Below are positions 19,725 to 29,721 of a stretch of DNA of 64,000 nucleotides, one piece after another (within the stretch, counting starts at the first letter, position 1; the number at the start of each line of letters is the position of its first letter). The position numbers were made by a program, and so were the translations under genes. The notes beneath the pieces are model-generated. The model made no database searches. It was not told the DNA's origin and saw only the letters and a program-made list of their open reading frames with translations. The DNA is from JBCCFW01 sp039029535 (GTDB taxonomy: Bacteria; Acidobacteriota; JBCCFW01): contig JBCCFW010000008.1 in NCBI GenBank assembly GCA_039029535.1, positions 36,733 through 100,732 on the forward strand. Direction: 5' to 3'.

Positions 19725-21299
19725 CTACAGCCCCCGTCGCGTCCCTCGCGGACCCCGCTCCGTCGGACGCCACCGCCGACTCCCGTCCAGCGGATCCGTG
19801 CGCAGGCGGGGAGCGACCGGGAGCACCAGCTCTTCCGTGCTCCCTTCCCGCCGGATCTCACCGTGCTGGCCGGTCACCTCCAGCCCCGGCACGACCAAGG
19901 TGTCGCTCGCCAACGCCGACGCCGGCACGCGCACGAGCAGGTCGGCCTCGAGCAGGTCCCAGAAGATCGGCGGACCGGAGGGGTGCGTCACGAAGCGATG
20001 CCGGACGACGTCGGAGCTCACCTCCACGCGGCCGCCGACCTGCTGCAAGCGCGCATTGGCGGTGAGCGCGTTCCGGGACGGCGTGACGTCGTCCAGCGGG
20101 TTGTCGTGGTGATGGAGCCAGTGGTCGAGCAGCTCCCAGCCCTCAGGCAGCTCCCACTGCATGAGCACGTCGGTCAGGCTCGCGTCGACGCCCACCGCCG
20201 GGTTGCGGGCGTAGGCACGGAGCAGCACCTCGGCGTCGCGTCCCCACTGCAAGCGACCCTCGGATGAGCCGTCGATGGCCACGACCTCGAGATGGGCCAG
20301 CGGCGCCTCCGACACGCCGGCCTCCCCGCGTCCGGCCGGATCCAACAGCCGACTCTCGTAGACGACGAAGTCTCCGTCGAGCAGCTTGAGGTGCAGCCGG
20401 TTGCTCATGCCCACGAAGCACGGAAAGTGCAGCCCGCAGTTCATGTGGACGCGAGCCTCGTCGCCTTCGATGAGCACGCCGTCCGCGGTCAGGGTCGCGG
20501 GTTCGATGGGGAAGAGGTCGACGGGGTCGGCCGGGTTCTCTCGCTCGACGACCAAGCGCAGCGGGCGCTCCGCCGGGTAGTCGCCCCGGTCGACGACGAT
20601 CTCGAAGGGAACCGCGCTGCCGCCCTCCGCCGAGGTCAGCGGACGCGTGAAGGTTGCCTGCGGTGTCTCGCTCGGCCCGTCGCTCAGGAGAATGCACGCC
20701 TCGGTGGACGTGGCCGCGATGCCCCAGCTCGTGCCGGTCGTGCCGATGGGGTAGCGCGAGAACACGTGCAGCTTGACCATCAGGGCCTGACCGACGCTGC
20801 CGGCCGGCATGGTGAGCGTCGTGCTGCCGGTGAGGCCGGTCGGATTGACGGCCTTCGGGCTGTACGGATCGTCGAAGATCTGGTCGAGAGTGATCGCCTG
20901 GCCCTCGGGGTAGTTGACGATCAGCGGCCCTGTGTCGACGACGAGGGGGTTGCCCTCGGAGATGTCGAGGAGCTCCGTTCTCAGCACGTTGTCGCGATCG
21001 ACGCAGTCGCCTTCCGGTGGCAGCTCGTCGAGCGTCACGAGCCTTGCGATGAGACCGCTGGTGACGTGCGCGCCGTCCGTGCGGAAGGGCGGGTCGAGCA
21101 GCGGGTCACCGAAGTGGCTGAAGGTGTAGGAGAGCTCGACCTCCTGACCGGGCTCGGCCTGACTGACCGAGCTGAGGAGGTTGACGGCGAGGACGGTGTT
21201 GCCGGTGGGAAGGTCTTGGCAAGCCAGGGCCGGGGACGAAAGGGTGGCGACGAGCAGCGAAGCTGCCACGCCGATCCGAACAAGACGTCGTCGGTTCAT
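19725..21299 (-). CDS. secreted protein of unknown function
   Basis: A 524-residue exported protein with a signal peptide (MNRRRLVRIGVAASLLVATL, cut likely after PALA). The chain is beta-rich with repeated phrases like those of Ig-like or cohesin-like adhesion proteins: LSYTFSHFGDP, IARLVTLDELPPEG, FEIVVDRGDYPAERPLRLVV. A cysteine pair occurs in MNCGLHFPCF, and a His cluster in LLDHWLHHHDNP. I do not recognise the family. AGGAA stands six bases before the ATG. It precedes the SIR2-TPR gene on the same strand with 69 bp between. Confidence 0.75.
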   Translation of the reverse strand: MNRRRLVRIGVAASLLVATLSSPALACQDLPTGNTVLAVNLLSSVSQAEPGQEVELSYTFSHFGDPLLDPPFRTDGAHVTSGLIARLVTLDELPPEGDCVDRDNVLRTELLDISEGNPLVVDTGPLIVNYPEGQAITLDQIFDDPYSPKAVNPTGLTGSTTLTMPAGSVGQALMVKLHVFSRYPIGTTGTSWGIAATSTEACILLSDGPSETPQATFTRPLTSAEGGSAVPFEIVVDRGDYPAERPLRLVVERENPADPVDLFPIEPATLTADGVLIEGDEARVHMNCGLHFPCFVGMSNRLHLKLLDGDFVVYESRLLDPAGRGEAGVSEAPLAHLEVVAIDGSSEGRLQWGRDAEVLLRAYARNPAVGVDASLTDVLMQWELPEGWELLDHWLHHHDNPLDDVTPSRNALTANARLQQVGGRVEVSSDVVRHRFVTHPSGPPIFWDLLEADLLVRVPASALASDTLVVPGLEVTGQHGEIRREGSTEELVLPVAPRLRTDPLDGSRRWRPTERGPRGTRRGL

Positions 21300-21355
21300 C
21301 GGCTGTTCCTGTTGGTGACTCCCCTAGCAATCGGAGGATAGTCGTCCTGCCCGCC

Positions 21356-21373
21356 ACGACGAGCCCTCGTCGT
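21356..21373. promoter_or_regulatory. 8-bp inverted repeat in intergenic gap
   Basis: ACGACGAG, two bases, CTCGTCGT, in the roughly 165-bp gap upstream of the secreted protein gene (start 21299) and downstream of the AHSA1-like gene's promoter-distal end. It may be an operator or transcript hairpin; the rest of the gap shows nothing recognisable. Confidence 0.25.
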
Positions 21374-21465
21374 CAAGACGGACTCGTGCTCGCTTTCGTG
21401 AGCAGGGGAACAGCAGCGGATCGGTCAGGGTCGAGTTGAAGCGCCCCGAATCGCAGGGCGGCCGA

Positions 21466-21915
21466 TCACGACAGGGCTTCGTCCAGGATGTCGAGAGCCA
21501 GCGGCCAGTTCTCGGCGTGTCCGTCACGCGACCTCTCCGAGACGAAACCGGAGTGGGTCAAGCGAACGTCCGTGGCTTCGCCCTTCGGGGTGAGCTCGAT
21601 CCGGAGGATCGTCTCGGCTCCCTCGGTTCCCTCGGCGGTCCCGTTCCCCGTCATCCACGTCATCTCGACGAGCTGGTTCTCTCGCAGGTCGAGGATCCGA
21701 CCGTAGTGAGGGTGCCGACCCCAGTCGTCTCGGTTGTAGAAGAAGTAGGGACGACCGGGCTCCGGGACCAGGACGAGCGTCCCGGCCTGAGCGAACCAGC
21801 AGTCGAAGCGTGTCGTCCAGGCGGAGTAGACGTCCGCTGCGTTGGCGTTGACCGTGCGCTCGCAGGTCATCTCCAGTGGTCGATCGGACAGGTCGGGGCG
21901 GGGGAGCGAGCTCAC
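21466..21915 (-). CDS. AHSA1/SRPBCC-family protein
   Basis: A 149-residue START-like helix-grip protein. It shows the AHSA1 pattern: ERTVNANAADVYSAWT at the N terminus, a core with LVEMTWMTGNG and ETILRIELTPKGEATDVRLTHSGF, and the terminal helix NWPLALDILDEAL. Such proteins bind hydrophobic ligands or act in stress responses; the ligand here is unknown. GTG start with AAGGAGG five bases upstream. Confidence 0.85.
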   Translation of the reverse strand: MSSLPRPDLSDRPLEMTCERTVNANAADVYSAWTTRFDCWFAQAGTLVLVPEPGRPYFFYNRDDWGRHPHYGRILDLRENQLVEMTWMTGNGTAEGTEGAETILRIELTPKGEATDVRLTHSGFVSERSRDGHAENWPLALDILDEALS

Positions 21916-21942
21916 GGGGGCCTCCTTGACGAGGCCCGCATC

Positions 21943-22290
21943 TTACGAGGGATCGAGCCCCAGCAGGCAGCTCAGGGCTGCGATGGGATCGGTGCTGAGG
22001 CAAGCCAGGCCAGCCACCGTCCGCTGCGGCTCGTCCTGCAGGGCGGTGTTGGTCCGAGCCCTGTCAACGTCGCCGGAAGGTGTCGTCGGGACGCTCACCA
22101 CCGGCAGGGGATCGGGCTGCGGTGCGCTCTGACCAGCGCTGGCCTGAGCGATGCGGAGAGCATCGAGGATGTCGACGTGGCCGGAGTCGACATCGCAGTC
22201 ACCGCAGCCACCGCGGCCCGCGTGAGCGCTGCTGGCGGTCAGGAGGGTGAGGAGAAGAAGAAACGCTGGACCGGAGTGACGGGCTGGCAT
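21943..22290 (-). CDS. small secreted dockerin-like protein
   Basis: A 115-residue exported protein. The signal peptide (MPARHSGPAFLLLLTLLTASSAHA) is followed by GDCDVDSGHVDILDALRIAQ, which matches a type I dockerin or EF-hand-like duplex (Asp-x-Asp-x-Gly, then VDILDAL). A second, weaker GDVDRARTNTALQD follows and the end is Cys-containing (GLACLSTDPIAALSCLLGL). Dockerins dock into cohesin domains; here the module is nearly the whole protein. The ATG at 22290 has GGAG six bases upstream. Confidence 0.6.
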   Translation of the reverse strand: MPARHSGPAFLLLLTLLTASSAHAGRGGCGDCDVDSGHVDILDALRIAQASAGQSAPQPDPLPVVSVPTTPSGDVDRARTNTALQDEPQRTVAGLACLSTDPIAALSCLLGLDPS

Positions 22291-22451
22291 GGTGGGCTCC
22301 ACTGCGTCCTCGAAGGGCGGGCCGAAGCGGCTCGCCTCTTGCGAAGGACTACGGTGAAGATCGCGTCTCGGCCTGGGATCTGACGTGGCGAAGAAGGCAA
22401 CGGTCGTCCCGCCGAGTCAGTGGTCGTGAGGATCGAGGAGCCGGGCGTGAC

Positions 22452-23132
22452 TCACGCGGCGCAGAGCGCGAGCTTCTCCGGTAGCGGCGCACCGCTGAAG
22501 CGCTGAAGCAGCGCGTGTCGCTCGCCTCGTGGTGTCTCGAACAGGCGATCGAGGAAGCGCCATGCCGCGCGTCGAGCGTCGAGATAACGCTGACGCCAGC
22601 CGCTGCTCTCCTCTCCCTCGTAGTCACCGCAGTCGAGCAGGGCCGTGCGCAGGGCGCGTGACTCCTCCTCGGGGAGACGTCGCAGGCCCAGGCTCCGCGC
22701 GTGGAACAGGTCGGCGGTGAGCACGACCGTCACGTTCGCGTGCAGCTCCAGCTCGACGGCTGCGACCTGACGACCGTTCGCCGAGGCGTCGGCGAGAACG
22801 AGCAGGTGATCGAGCTCCTCGACGAACACCGCGAAGTCGCGGAGGTTCTCCTCGCAGAGGCCGCGACGAGGGTCATGACGCTCGAGGTTCTCGATGAGCG
22901 CGTCGGGGTAGTAGAGGCTGACCAGCGTGTCGTCGTCTTCCTCACGCAGGAGGACCATGGCCTCGCCGGGACGGCTCAGGTCCCGGCCCTCGGCCCAGTG
23001 ATCCGCGTGGAGGGTGAGCAGGCCTCGGTCGCCGATGACGAAGGTCTCCAGCGGCGATCCCGGCCTGGTCAGGCCGTAGGTCGCCGTGATGACTCGTCCA
23101 AGCTGACTGAGGAGGCTCTCGGGGCCAGCCAC
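22452..23132 (-). CDS. hypothetical protein coupled to the AAA+ gene
   Basis: A 226-residue soluble protein I do not recognise. The first half is beta-rich (TFVIGDRGLLTLHADHW, AMVLLREEDDDTLVSLYYPD); the middle is FAVFVEELDHLLVLADASA; the end is helical (RRAAWRFLDRLFETPRG). The GTG start lies five bases after the stop of the AAA+ gene, so the two are in one operon. An adaptor or substrate-delivery role is possible from context only. Confidence 0.65.
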   Translation of the reverse strand: MAGPESLLSQLGRVITATYGLTRPGSPLETFVIGDRGLLTLHADHWAEGRDLSRPGEAMVLLREEDDDTLVSLYYPDALIENLERHDPRRGLCEENLRDFAVFVEELDHLLVLADASANGRQVAAVELELHANVTVVLTADLFHARSLGLRRLPEEESRALRTALLDCGDYEGEESSGWRQRYLDARRAAWRFLDRLFETPRGERHALLQRFSGAPLPEKLALCAA

Positions 23133-23137
23133 GAAGG

Positions 23138-25036
23138 CTAACCCCGCTCGTAGGTGAACTCGCCGCCGGTCCAGTCGATGGTGACCGTTCGGTAGGGCAC
23201 CTGGATCCGCGAGCAGGCCTCCACCGCTTCCTGCAGCTCGGCGCCGTCGTACGGTCGACGACCCTCGCGCATGTCGCGGATGAGCTGAAGCGTGGGCGTG
23301 ACGTCGCCCATCTTCTTGTCCTCGTCACGCTTGAGGACCTTCGAGACCTCGATGTTGGCGCAACGGTTGAGCTCCTTGGCCAGGTTCCGCGCGCCGTAGT
23401 CGGCGTGGTAGCCACGCTCGAGGATCTCGCGTCGCGCTGCCTCGCTGACCCGGAGATCGATCTCCTGAGCCACGGCGTAGCGATTGGCGATCTTCTCGAG
23501 CTCGAGGTCGAAGATCTCGTCGACGGCATCCCGGGTGAGGTGCTGGAAGTGGACCAGGTGGACCCGGTTGATGAACTCCGGCGAGAGCGTCTTGCGGACG
23601 CGCGAGAGCACGAAGTGCTCCTCTTCCCGCTCCTTGCTCTCTTCGGTGCCGTAGCCGATGGGCGCCGTGCGCTGGCTGGCATCGGAGTAGCCGATGTTGG
23701 AGGTGAAGAAGATGAGGCTGTTTTCGAAGTGCAGGACCTTGCCGCGATTGTCGGTCATGGTTCCCCGATCCATGATCGGCAGGAAGAACCGCCGCAGCTG
23801 CGGATGCGCCTTCTCGACCTCGTCGATGAGCATGACCGAGATCGGCTTGTCGTGCGCCCGCGAGTGGAACTGGGTCATCAGACCCTCTTCGTCCGAGCGG
23901 ATGAAGCCACGGGCCGCGCCCTTGAGCTCGTTGATGTCGGAGGGGTAGGTGAACTCCGGCCCCTCGAGCTCGAGATAGGGGACCTCGATCCCCCAGAGCT
24001 TCTCGAAGAGACGCAGCGTGCTCTCGACCAGGTAGTTCTTGCCGACACCGGTCGGCCCGATGAGGAAGAACGACGCCGGCTTGCGTGGGTCTTGCGTGCC
24101 GGTGGCATAGAGCGACAGCTCGTCGCAGAGCGAGTCGATGGCCGGATCCTGACGGATGACGACCTTCTTGAGCTCGTCGCGCAACAGCTCGGTGTCGAGC
24201 GCGGAGAAGAGGACGATCTTCTCTGCGGCCATGAGCTCGCGGAAGCGGATCTCGTCTTCCTCTTCCTGGGTGCGAGAGACGAGCTGGAGGCTCGGCGCCT
24301 CGGGTCGATCGTCGTCGACCTCGTCCACGTCGTCGCGGACCGTGTCGGTTCCGTCGTCGGGCAGCTCGGTCTTGAGCGGCACGAGGCTGGCGCGCTCGGA
24401 GTCGCGACGACGACCGAGGGCGCTGGCGAGCTGGTCGCGTTGCTCCTCGGAGTTGGCGTGCAGGATCTCGGGGCGATGCTGGTCGAGGAGCTCGTGGAAG
24501 AGCTTCACGTGCAGGGCGAACACCTCGGCGCAATGCTCGAGGAAGGCGACCTCGTCTTCGAGGGCCATCGTGTTCAGGGTGTTCTGCTCGTAGAACTCGC
24601 GCAGGCGAGGGTCGCGTGAGAGGGCGTCGAGGACCTGAGAGGCCTTCTCGTAGGAGCGCTGGCCGAGCTCCTCGAAGTCGAGACCGCTCGGACCCTTGCG
24701 TCGGGCGACACCGGTCTCGAAGAGACACTTGTCGCCGAGCACGCGCACGTGGTCGGGGACCGCGAGCAGCCGGTGCAGCGCCTGGTCGTCTTCTGCCGTG
24801 GCGGTGAGGAGCTGGAGCGCGCCCGGGTGGAAGTGAGCGTCGATCAAGTCGTGGAACTTGATGAGCTCGAAGATGGGCGTGACCACCAGGGAGTTGTTGG
24901 TGAGGATGCGCACCAGGTGGACGAGGTCCGCCTCGGAGAGGGGACCGACGCCCACGTTCTGGGCGGCTTCCTGGAGACGCTGCTCGAGGTCACCGCCACC
25001 CAGGGTGCGGATGAGATCGACGGCCTTGGCGCTCAT
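23138..25036 (-). CDS. Clp/HslU-like AAA+ ATPase with non-canonical Walker A
   Basis: A 632-residue protein with an N-terminal helical region (about 1-250, ending in an acidic linker) and one C-terminal AAA+ module of the Clp D2 type. Walker A is GPTGVGKN at 327-334, with Asn where Thr or Ser normally coordinates Mg2+. Walker B is VMLIDEVE at 401-408, sensor 1 is FFTSNIG, the Arg-finger region is LSPEFINRVHLVHF, and sensor 2 is YHADYGARNL. It probably remodels proteins with ATP; there is no ClpP-binding IGF loop that I can identify. AGAGGAGG precedes the ATG. It leads the operon with the 226-residue unknown protein and lies next to groESL. Confidence 0.88.
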   Translation of the reverse strand: MSAKAVDLIRTLGGGDLEQRLQEAAQNVGVGPLSEADLVHLVRILTNNSLVVTPIFELIKFHDLIDAHFHPGALQLLTATAEDDQALHRLLAVPDHVRVLGDKCLFETGVARRKGPSGLDFEELGQRSYEKASQVLDALSRDPRLREFYEQNTLNTMALEDEVAFLEHCAEVFALHVKLFHELLDQHRPEILHANSEEQRDQLASALGRRRDSERASLVPLKTELPDDGTDTVRDDVDEVDDDRPEAPSLQLVSRTQEEEDEIRFRELMAAEKIVLFSALDTELLRDELKKVVIRQDPAIDSLCDELSLYATGTQDPRKPASFFLIGPTGVGKNYLVESTLRLFEKLWGIEVPYLELEGPEFTYPSDINELKGAARGFIRSDEEGLMTQFHSRAHDKPISVMLIDEVEKAHPQLRRFFLPIMDRGTMTDNRGKVLHFENSLIFFTSNIGYSDASQRTAPIGYGTEESKEREEEHFVLSRVRKTLSPEFINRVHLVHFQHLTRDAVDEIFDLELEKIANRYAVAQEIDLRVSEAARREILERGYHADYGARNLAKELNRCANIEVSKVLKRDEDKKMGDVTPTLQLIRDMREGRRPYDGAELQEAVEACSRIQVPYRTVTIDWTGGEFTYERG

Positions 25037-25049
25037 GGCCGCCTCCTCT

Positions 25050-25064
25050 GACCGGATTCCGGTC
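25050..25064. promoter_or_regulatory. 7-bp dyad next to the AAA+ ribosome-binding site
   Basis: gaccgga-t-tccggtc, a perfect inverted repeat 14-28 bp upstream of the AAA+ ATG and immediately before its AGAGGAGG. The one-base centre favours a DNA operator over an RNA hairpin. No regulator is identified. Confidence 0.3.
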
Positions 25065-25201
25065 GCCCGATCGACATCCGAACAACTTTCGCACGAAGGA
25101 CCCCAACGGAGCGGAACCCCCGAATTTGGCCTTCAGAAAAGCTGTAGTGGGCTCTGACGTGTCGTCTTGGCTGCATGGTCGACCTCCGGCACCCCCCTCA
25201 T

Positions 25202-25213
25202 CTCAGTACTGAG
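25202..25213. promoter_or_regulatory. 12-bp palindrome in the AAA+/groES intergenic region
   Basis: CTCAGTACTGAG, perfectly palindromic, in the roughly 260-bp gap between the divergent AAA+ and groES transcription units. Possible operator; no further support. The rest of the gap up to the groES promoter shows nothing else I can name. Confidence 0.25.
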
Positions 25214-25302
25214 CAAGGGGCGGGCCAGGTCCGCCTGCAGGATCCATCGGTCACGCGCGGCCGTCCTGAAGCCGGTCAGGAGGGGAATCTCCCGTCTCCG
25301 CC

Positions 25303-25331
25303 TTGACACCCCCCAGGCTGCTCTCCATGAT
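25303..25331 (+). promoter_or_regulatory. sigma-70 promoter of groESL
   Basis: TTGACA (25303-25308), a 17-bp spacer, and CATGAT (25326-25331) form a near-consensus vegetative promoter. The -10 runs directly into the first CIRCE operator, so HrcA binding would block RNA polymerase. Confidence 0.7.
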
Positions 25332-25357
25332 TAGCACTCCTCTCGGGAGAGTGCTGA
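25331..25357 (+). promoter_or_regulatory. CIRCE operator 1 (HrcA site)
   Basis: TTAGCACTC, nine bases, GAGTGCTGA: one mismatch from the consensus TTAGCACTC-N9-GAGTGCTAA. It overlaps the promoter -10 and the start site. Confidence 0.93.
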
Positions 25358-25408
25358 CAGCGCCCCCGTCCCTCGGTGTCTTGCGGGCTCTCGTCCCGCC
25401 GAGCGCCA

Positions 25409-25435
25409 TTGGCACTAGTCCCGGGAGAGTGCTGA
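25409..25435 (+). promoter_or_regulatory. CIRCE operator 2 (HrcA site)
   Basis: TTGGCACTA, nine bases, GAGTGCTGA: a weaker second copy, 78 bp downstream of the first and about 64 bp before groES. It shares the right half and part of the spacer (cgggaGAGTGCTGAC) with copy 1. Confidence 0.85.
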
Positions 25436-25498
25436 CAACATCAGGGCCACAGGGTCCGGGCAGGGTCTCGCCGGTGGCGGGACCGGAGGCTTTCCACG

Positions 25499-25786
25499 AT
25501 GAAGATTCGACCCCTTTACGACCGCGTGCTGGTCAAGCGGATCGACGACAAGGAACAGGTCAAGGGCGGGATCATCATTCCCGACACGGCCAAGGAGAAG
25601 CCCATGGAGGGCAAGGTCGTCGCCGTGGGCCACGGCCGCGTCGATGGCGATGGCAACACCGTCGCCTTGAGCGTCAAGAAGGGTGACCGGGTCGTGCTTC
25701 CCAAGTACGCCGGCTCCGAGGTCAAGATCGACGACGAAGACCACATCATTCTCAAGGAAGACGAGATCCTCGGGATCGTCGAGTAA
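25499..25786 (+). CDS. groES: co-chaperonin GroES
   Basis: A 95-residue co-chaperonin of normal length. It has the N-terminal signature MKIRPLYDRVLVKRID, the mobile-loop region KEQVKGGIIIPDTAKEKP that binds GroEL, and the C-terminal KEDEILGIVE. It caps the GroEL cage during ATP-driven folding in the cytosol. GGAGG is nine bases before the ATG. It is the first gene of the CIRCE-controlled operon. Confidence 0.98.
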   Translation: MKIRPLYDRVLVKRIDDKEQVKGGIIIPDTAKEKPMEGKVVAVGHGRVDGDGNTVALSVKKGDRVVLPKYAGSEVKIDDEDHIILKEDEILGIVE

Positions 25787-25812
25787 CTCAGCCGAGCTGA
25801 AGGAGTAGAGAC

Positions 25813-27465
<1,653 letters not shown>

Positions 27466-27511
27466 ATCCGGACCTGCCTTTCGCGCGCTGGCGGTGTCGC
27501 GGCGTCGCTCA

Positions 27512-27790
27512 TGGACCAAGGCGTCCACGTCGCTCCTGGCTCCTAGCCAGCGCACGAGAATCAGGCCGGATTCTCCGGTACATCACGAGGCGGTCTCAGC
27601 GAGAGCTGGGGCCGCTTCGTTGCGTTTGGGGAGAGCTCGTGGACCAAGGCGTCCACGTCGTACGTTTGAGAGGGAGCGCGTCCACGTCGCGCCACGCTCC
27701 TACCCAGCGCACGACATCTCTCGCCGGCTCTCCCGGTGAGATGACGAGGCGGTCTCGGCGAGAGCTGGGGCCGCTTCGTTGCGCTTGGGG
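27512..27790. repeat. imperfect tandem repeat in the non-coding region after groEL
   Basis: Two diverged copies, about 127-159 bp apart in register. Each contains TGGACCAAGGCGTCCACGTC (27512 and 27640), TCCTASCCAGCGCACGA (27541 and 27698), and a 47-bp block with two differences (27585-27631 and 27744-27790). A partial third copy of the first motif lies near 27677. I see no gene in 27466-27925; the short frames through it only reflect the repeat. Confidence 0.75.
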
Positions 27791-27886
27791 GAGGAGCGCA
27801 TGAGTCGGGGCGGGACTGGAGTGGTGAACGGTCCTTGTCAGGCCTGACGCACTCGGTGGTTGAGGACTCTCGGGAGGTTGATCGCC

Positions 27887-27904
27887 CAGGAGCCATTGCT
27901 CCTG
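27887..27904 (+). promoter_or_regulatory. stem-loop in the leader of the FG-GAP gene
   Basis: CAGGAGC, CATT, GCTCCTG: perfect 7-bp stem, 21 bases before the ATG at 27926. A 12-bp palindrome (GTCAGGCCTGAC, 27837-27848) lies 40 bp further upstream. Either could regulate the gene. Confidence 0.35.
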
Positions 27905-27925
27905 AGCCCACCGGGAGTCCACATC

Positions 27926-29632
27926 ATGACCGCTCAGTACCTGCTCTTCCGTCCTTCATTCGCTCGTTCTCGTCTTCGGCTCCTGCACCTGAGCATTGCG
28001 GCGAGCCTCTTGTTGGTCTCGACCGTCGCCTGGGGGGAGGGCTCGCTCGATCATGGGGGAGCCCACCACTTTGGCTCCGCGACCGAGCACCTCGACGTCG
28101 TCCCTCTATGGACTTGGGACGCTGCCACTCGTTCGCCCGACTTCCCACGGACAGCCACCACGCCCGTGGCAGCCCAGCTCACCGACGATGACGAGAACGG
28201 TGTCATCGACTCACGAGACCGTCTCGACCTGGTCTTCTGCACCTGGGGCAGCGCGCCACCCGGTGAGCGCTTCGCGCAGGGGCAGCTCCATGTCATCGAC
28301 GGTGAGACCGGCGAGTTGCACTGGTCGCTGAGCGATCCCGTCTTCGGTGCGAGCAAGGTCTGGCGTGGTGCCAATCACCGACCGATGGTCCTCGACATCG
28401 ACGGCGACGATGTCGTCGAGATCCTGGTTGCGACCCTCGAGGACGTCGTCGCGCTCGACCACGACGGGAGCTTCCTCTGGCGTCGGCCCTGGCCCGAGCC
28501 GATCTCCGACCAGGGCTTCGGACAGTCCTGGCAAGCCGCCGACCTGGACCTCGACGGCGTGTCGGAGATCATCGACCTCGCCGTCGTGGTCTCCGTCGAC
28601 GGCTCGCTGCAATGGGCCGCACCACAGCCCGGCTACGACATCCACCGCTCGGCGGCCACCCTCGTCGCCGACCTCGTGCCCTCGAGCCCGGGGCGGGAGC
28701 TGTTGCTCGGCAACGTGGCTTACAGCGCGCAGGGGAGTCCGGTCTGGCAGGCCGCGAGCAGCTACGGCACGGAGGGCGCCAACGACGTCGGTGACCTCGA
28801 TGGTGATGGCCTTCTCGACGTGGTCAACGTGCAGGTCGGCGACACCAGGCAACCGGGTGTCGTCCGCGTCGTGTCCTCGGCAGGTGAGGAGCTCGTCGTC
28901 ATGGAGCTGCCGACCGCGTTGCTGCCGGACCTGCTCCAGTATCCGTCCGGGCCGACCCTTGGTGATCTCGACCTGGACGGCGAGCTCGAGGTCGTCATCC
29001 CCGCCAACGATCGCCTCCGCGTGTTCGATCACGTCGTCACCGACGACCTGACCGGCGAGCTCCTGCCGGCGTGGGACGCGTCGATCCAGGATGTCGCCTC
29101 GGCTCGGGCGACGGTGGCCGACGTCGACCAGGACGGCTCGTTCGAGCTCCTCCACGGCGACGAGACGCACCGCCGCATCTTCTCCGGCTCCGGGGAGCTG
29201 CTCTTCGAGGAGGCGCATCCCGCGCCGTCGTACACGGGCTGCGAGCGGCCGACCGTCATCCCGGGCGAGTGCGGTTCGTGGGTGCTGTTCGCCGGCTGGG
29301 ACAACGGCGCCGCGAGCTCGGCCGACTCGCTCGGCAGCTACGCCATCGGCTGCCCCTGCACGACCGACGGTCCTCCGGAGCCTGCCGGCGCGATCCTGCG
29401 TCTCCGAAAGAGCGCGACGCAGGTGACGGCTCACTGGGACTCGTCGCGCCGCCCCTTGTCGACCAATGAGACCTATCGCCTGCACCGAGCGACGGTCCCT
29501 GAGCGGGGTGGGTGGCCGGTCGTTCACGACGACGTCGGGTCCGAGCACTCGGAGCCGCCGAGTGAGGCCGTCGGGCTGTGGTTCTACGACCTCCGCGTGG
29601 CGGATTGCGCCGATGTCGTGTCCGAGGACTGA
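27926..29632 (+). CDS. secreted FG-GAP/VCBS-repeat protein
   Basis: A 568-residue exported protein: signal peptide (about 1-37, ending near STVAWGEG), then about seven FG-GAP/VCBS blades with Asp-rich calcium loops, such as LDIDGDDVVEILVAT, ADLDLDGVSEIIDLA, GDLDGDGLLDVVNVQ and GDLDLDGELEVVIPA. These form an integrin-alpha-like beta-propeller. The last 75 residues (RLRKSATQVTAHWD ... FYDLRVADCADV) look like a degenerate fibronectin-III-type end domain related to those of other secreted proteins in this window. It is likely cell-surface or extracellular; the ligand is unknown. The ATG at 27926 has GGAG eight bases upstream. Confidence 0.8.
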   Translation: MTAQYLLFRPSFARSRLRLLHLSIAASLLLVSTVAWGEGSLDHGGAHHFGSATEHLDVVPLWTWDAATRSPDFPRTATTPVAAQLTDDDENGVIDSRDRLDLVFCTWGSAPPGERFAQGQLHVIDGETGELHWSLSDPVFGASKVWRGANHRPMVLDIDGDDVVEILVATLEDVVALDHDGSFLWRRPWPEPISDQGFGQSWQAADLDLDGVSEIIDLAVVVSVDGSLQWAAPQPGYDIHRSAATLVADLVPSSPGRELLLGNVAYSAQGSPVWQAASSYGTEGANDVGDLDGDGLLDVVNVQVGDTRQPGVVRVVSSAGEELVVMELPTALLPDLLQYPSGPTLGDLDLDGELEVVIPANDRLRVFDHVVTDDLTGELLPAWDASIQDVASARATVADVDQDGSFELLHGDETHRRIFSGSGELLFEEAHPAPSYTGCERPTVIPGECGSWVLFAGWDNGAASSADSLGSYAIGCPCTTDGPPEPAGAILRLRKSATQVTAHWDSSRRPLSTNETYRLHRATVPERGGWPVVHDDVGSEHSEPPSEAVGLWFYDLRVADCADVVSED

Positions 29633-29721
29633 AGGCTTGCGACGGGTCCGTGATTCCGGCGTGTCCGGCTCGGGACGAGACTGGCGTACATTCCTCCACC
29701 AATCCCGGTCGGAGAGTCACC

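Noticed and set aside
23138..25036. Calling this gene clpX or clpB
   Set aside because: It has one AAA+ module, no zinc-binding ClpX N domain, no first ClpB ring and an altered Walker A, so it is left unnamed.
27512..27790. Possible CRISPR-like repeats
   Set aside because: Only two main copies, unequal spacing, and the conserved blocks are separated by sequences that are themselves similar; there are no cas genes nearby.
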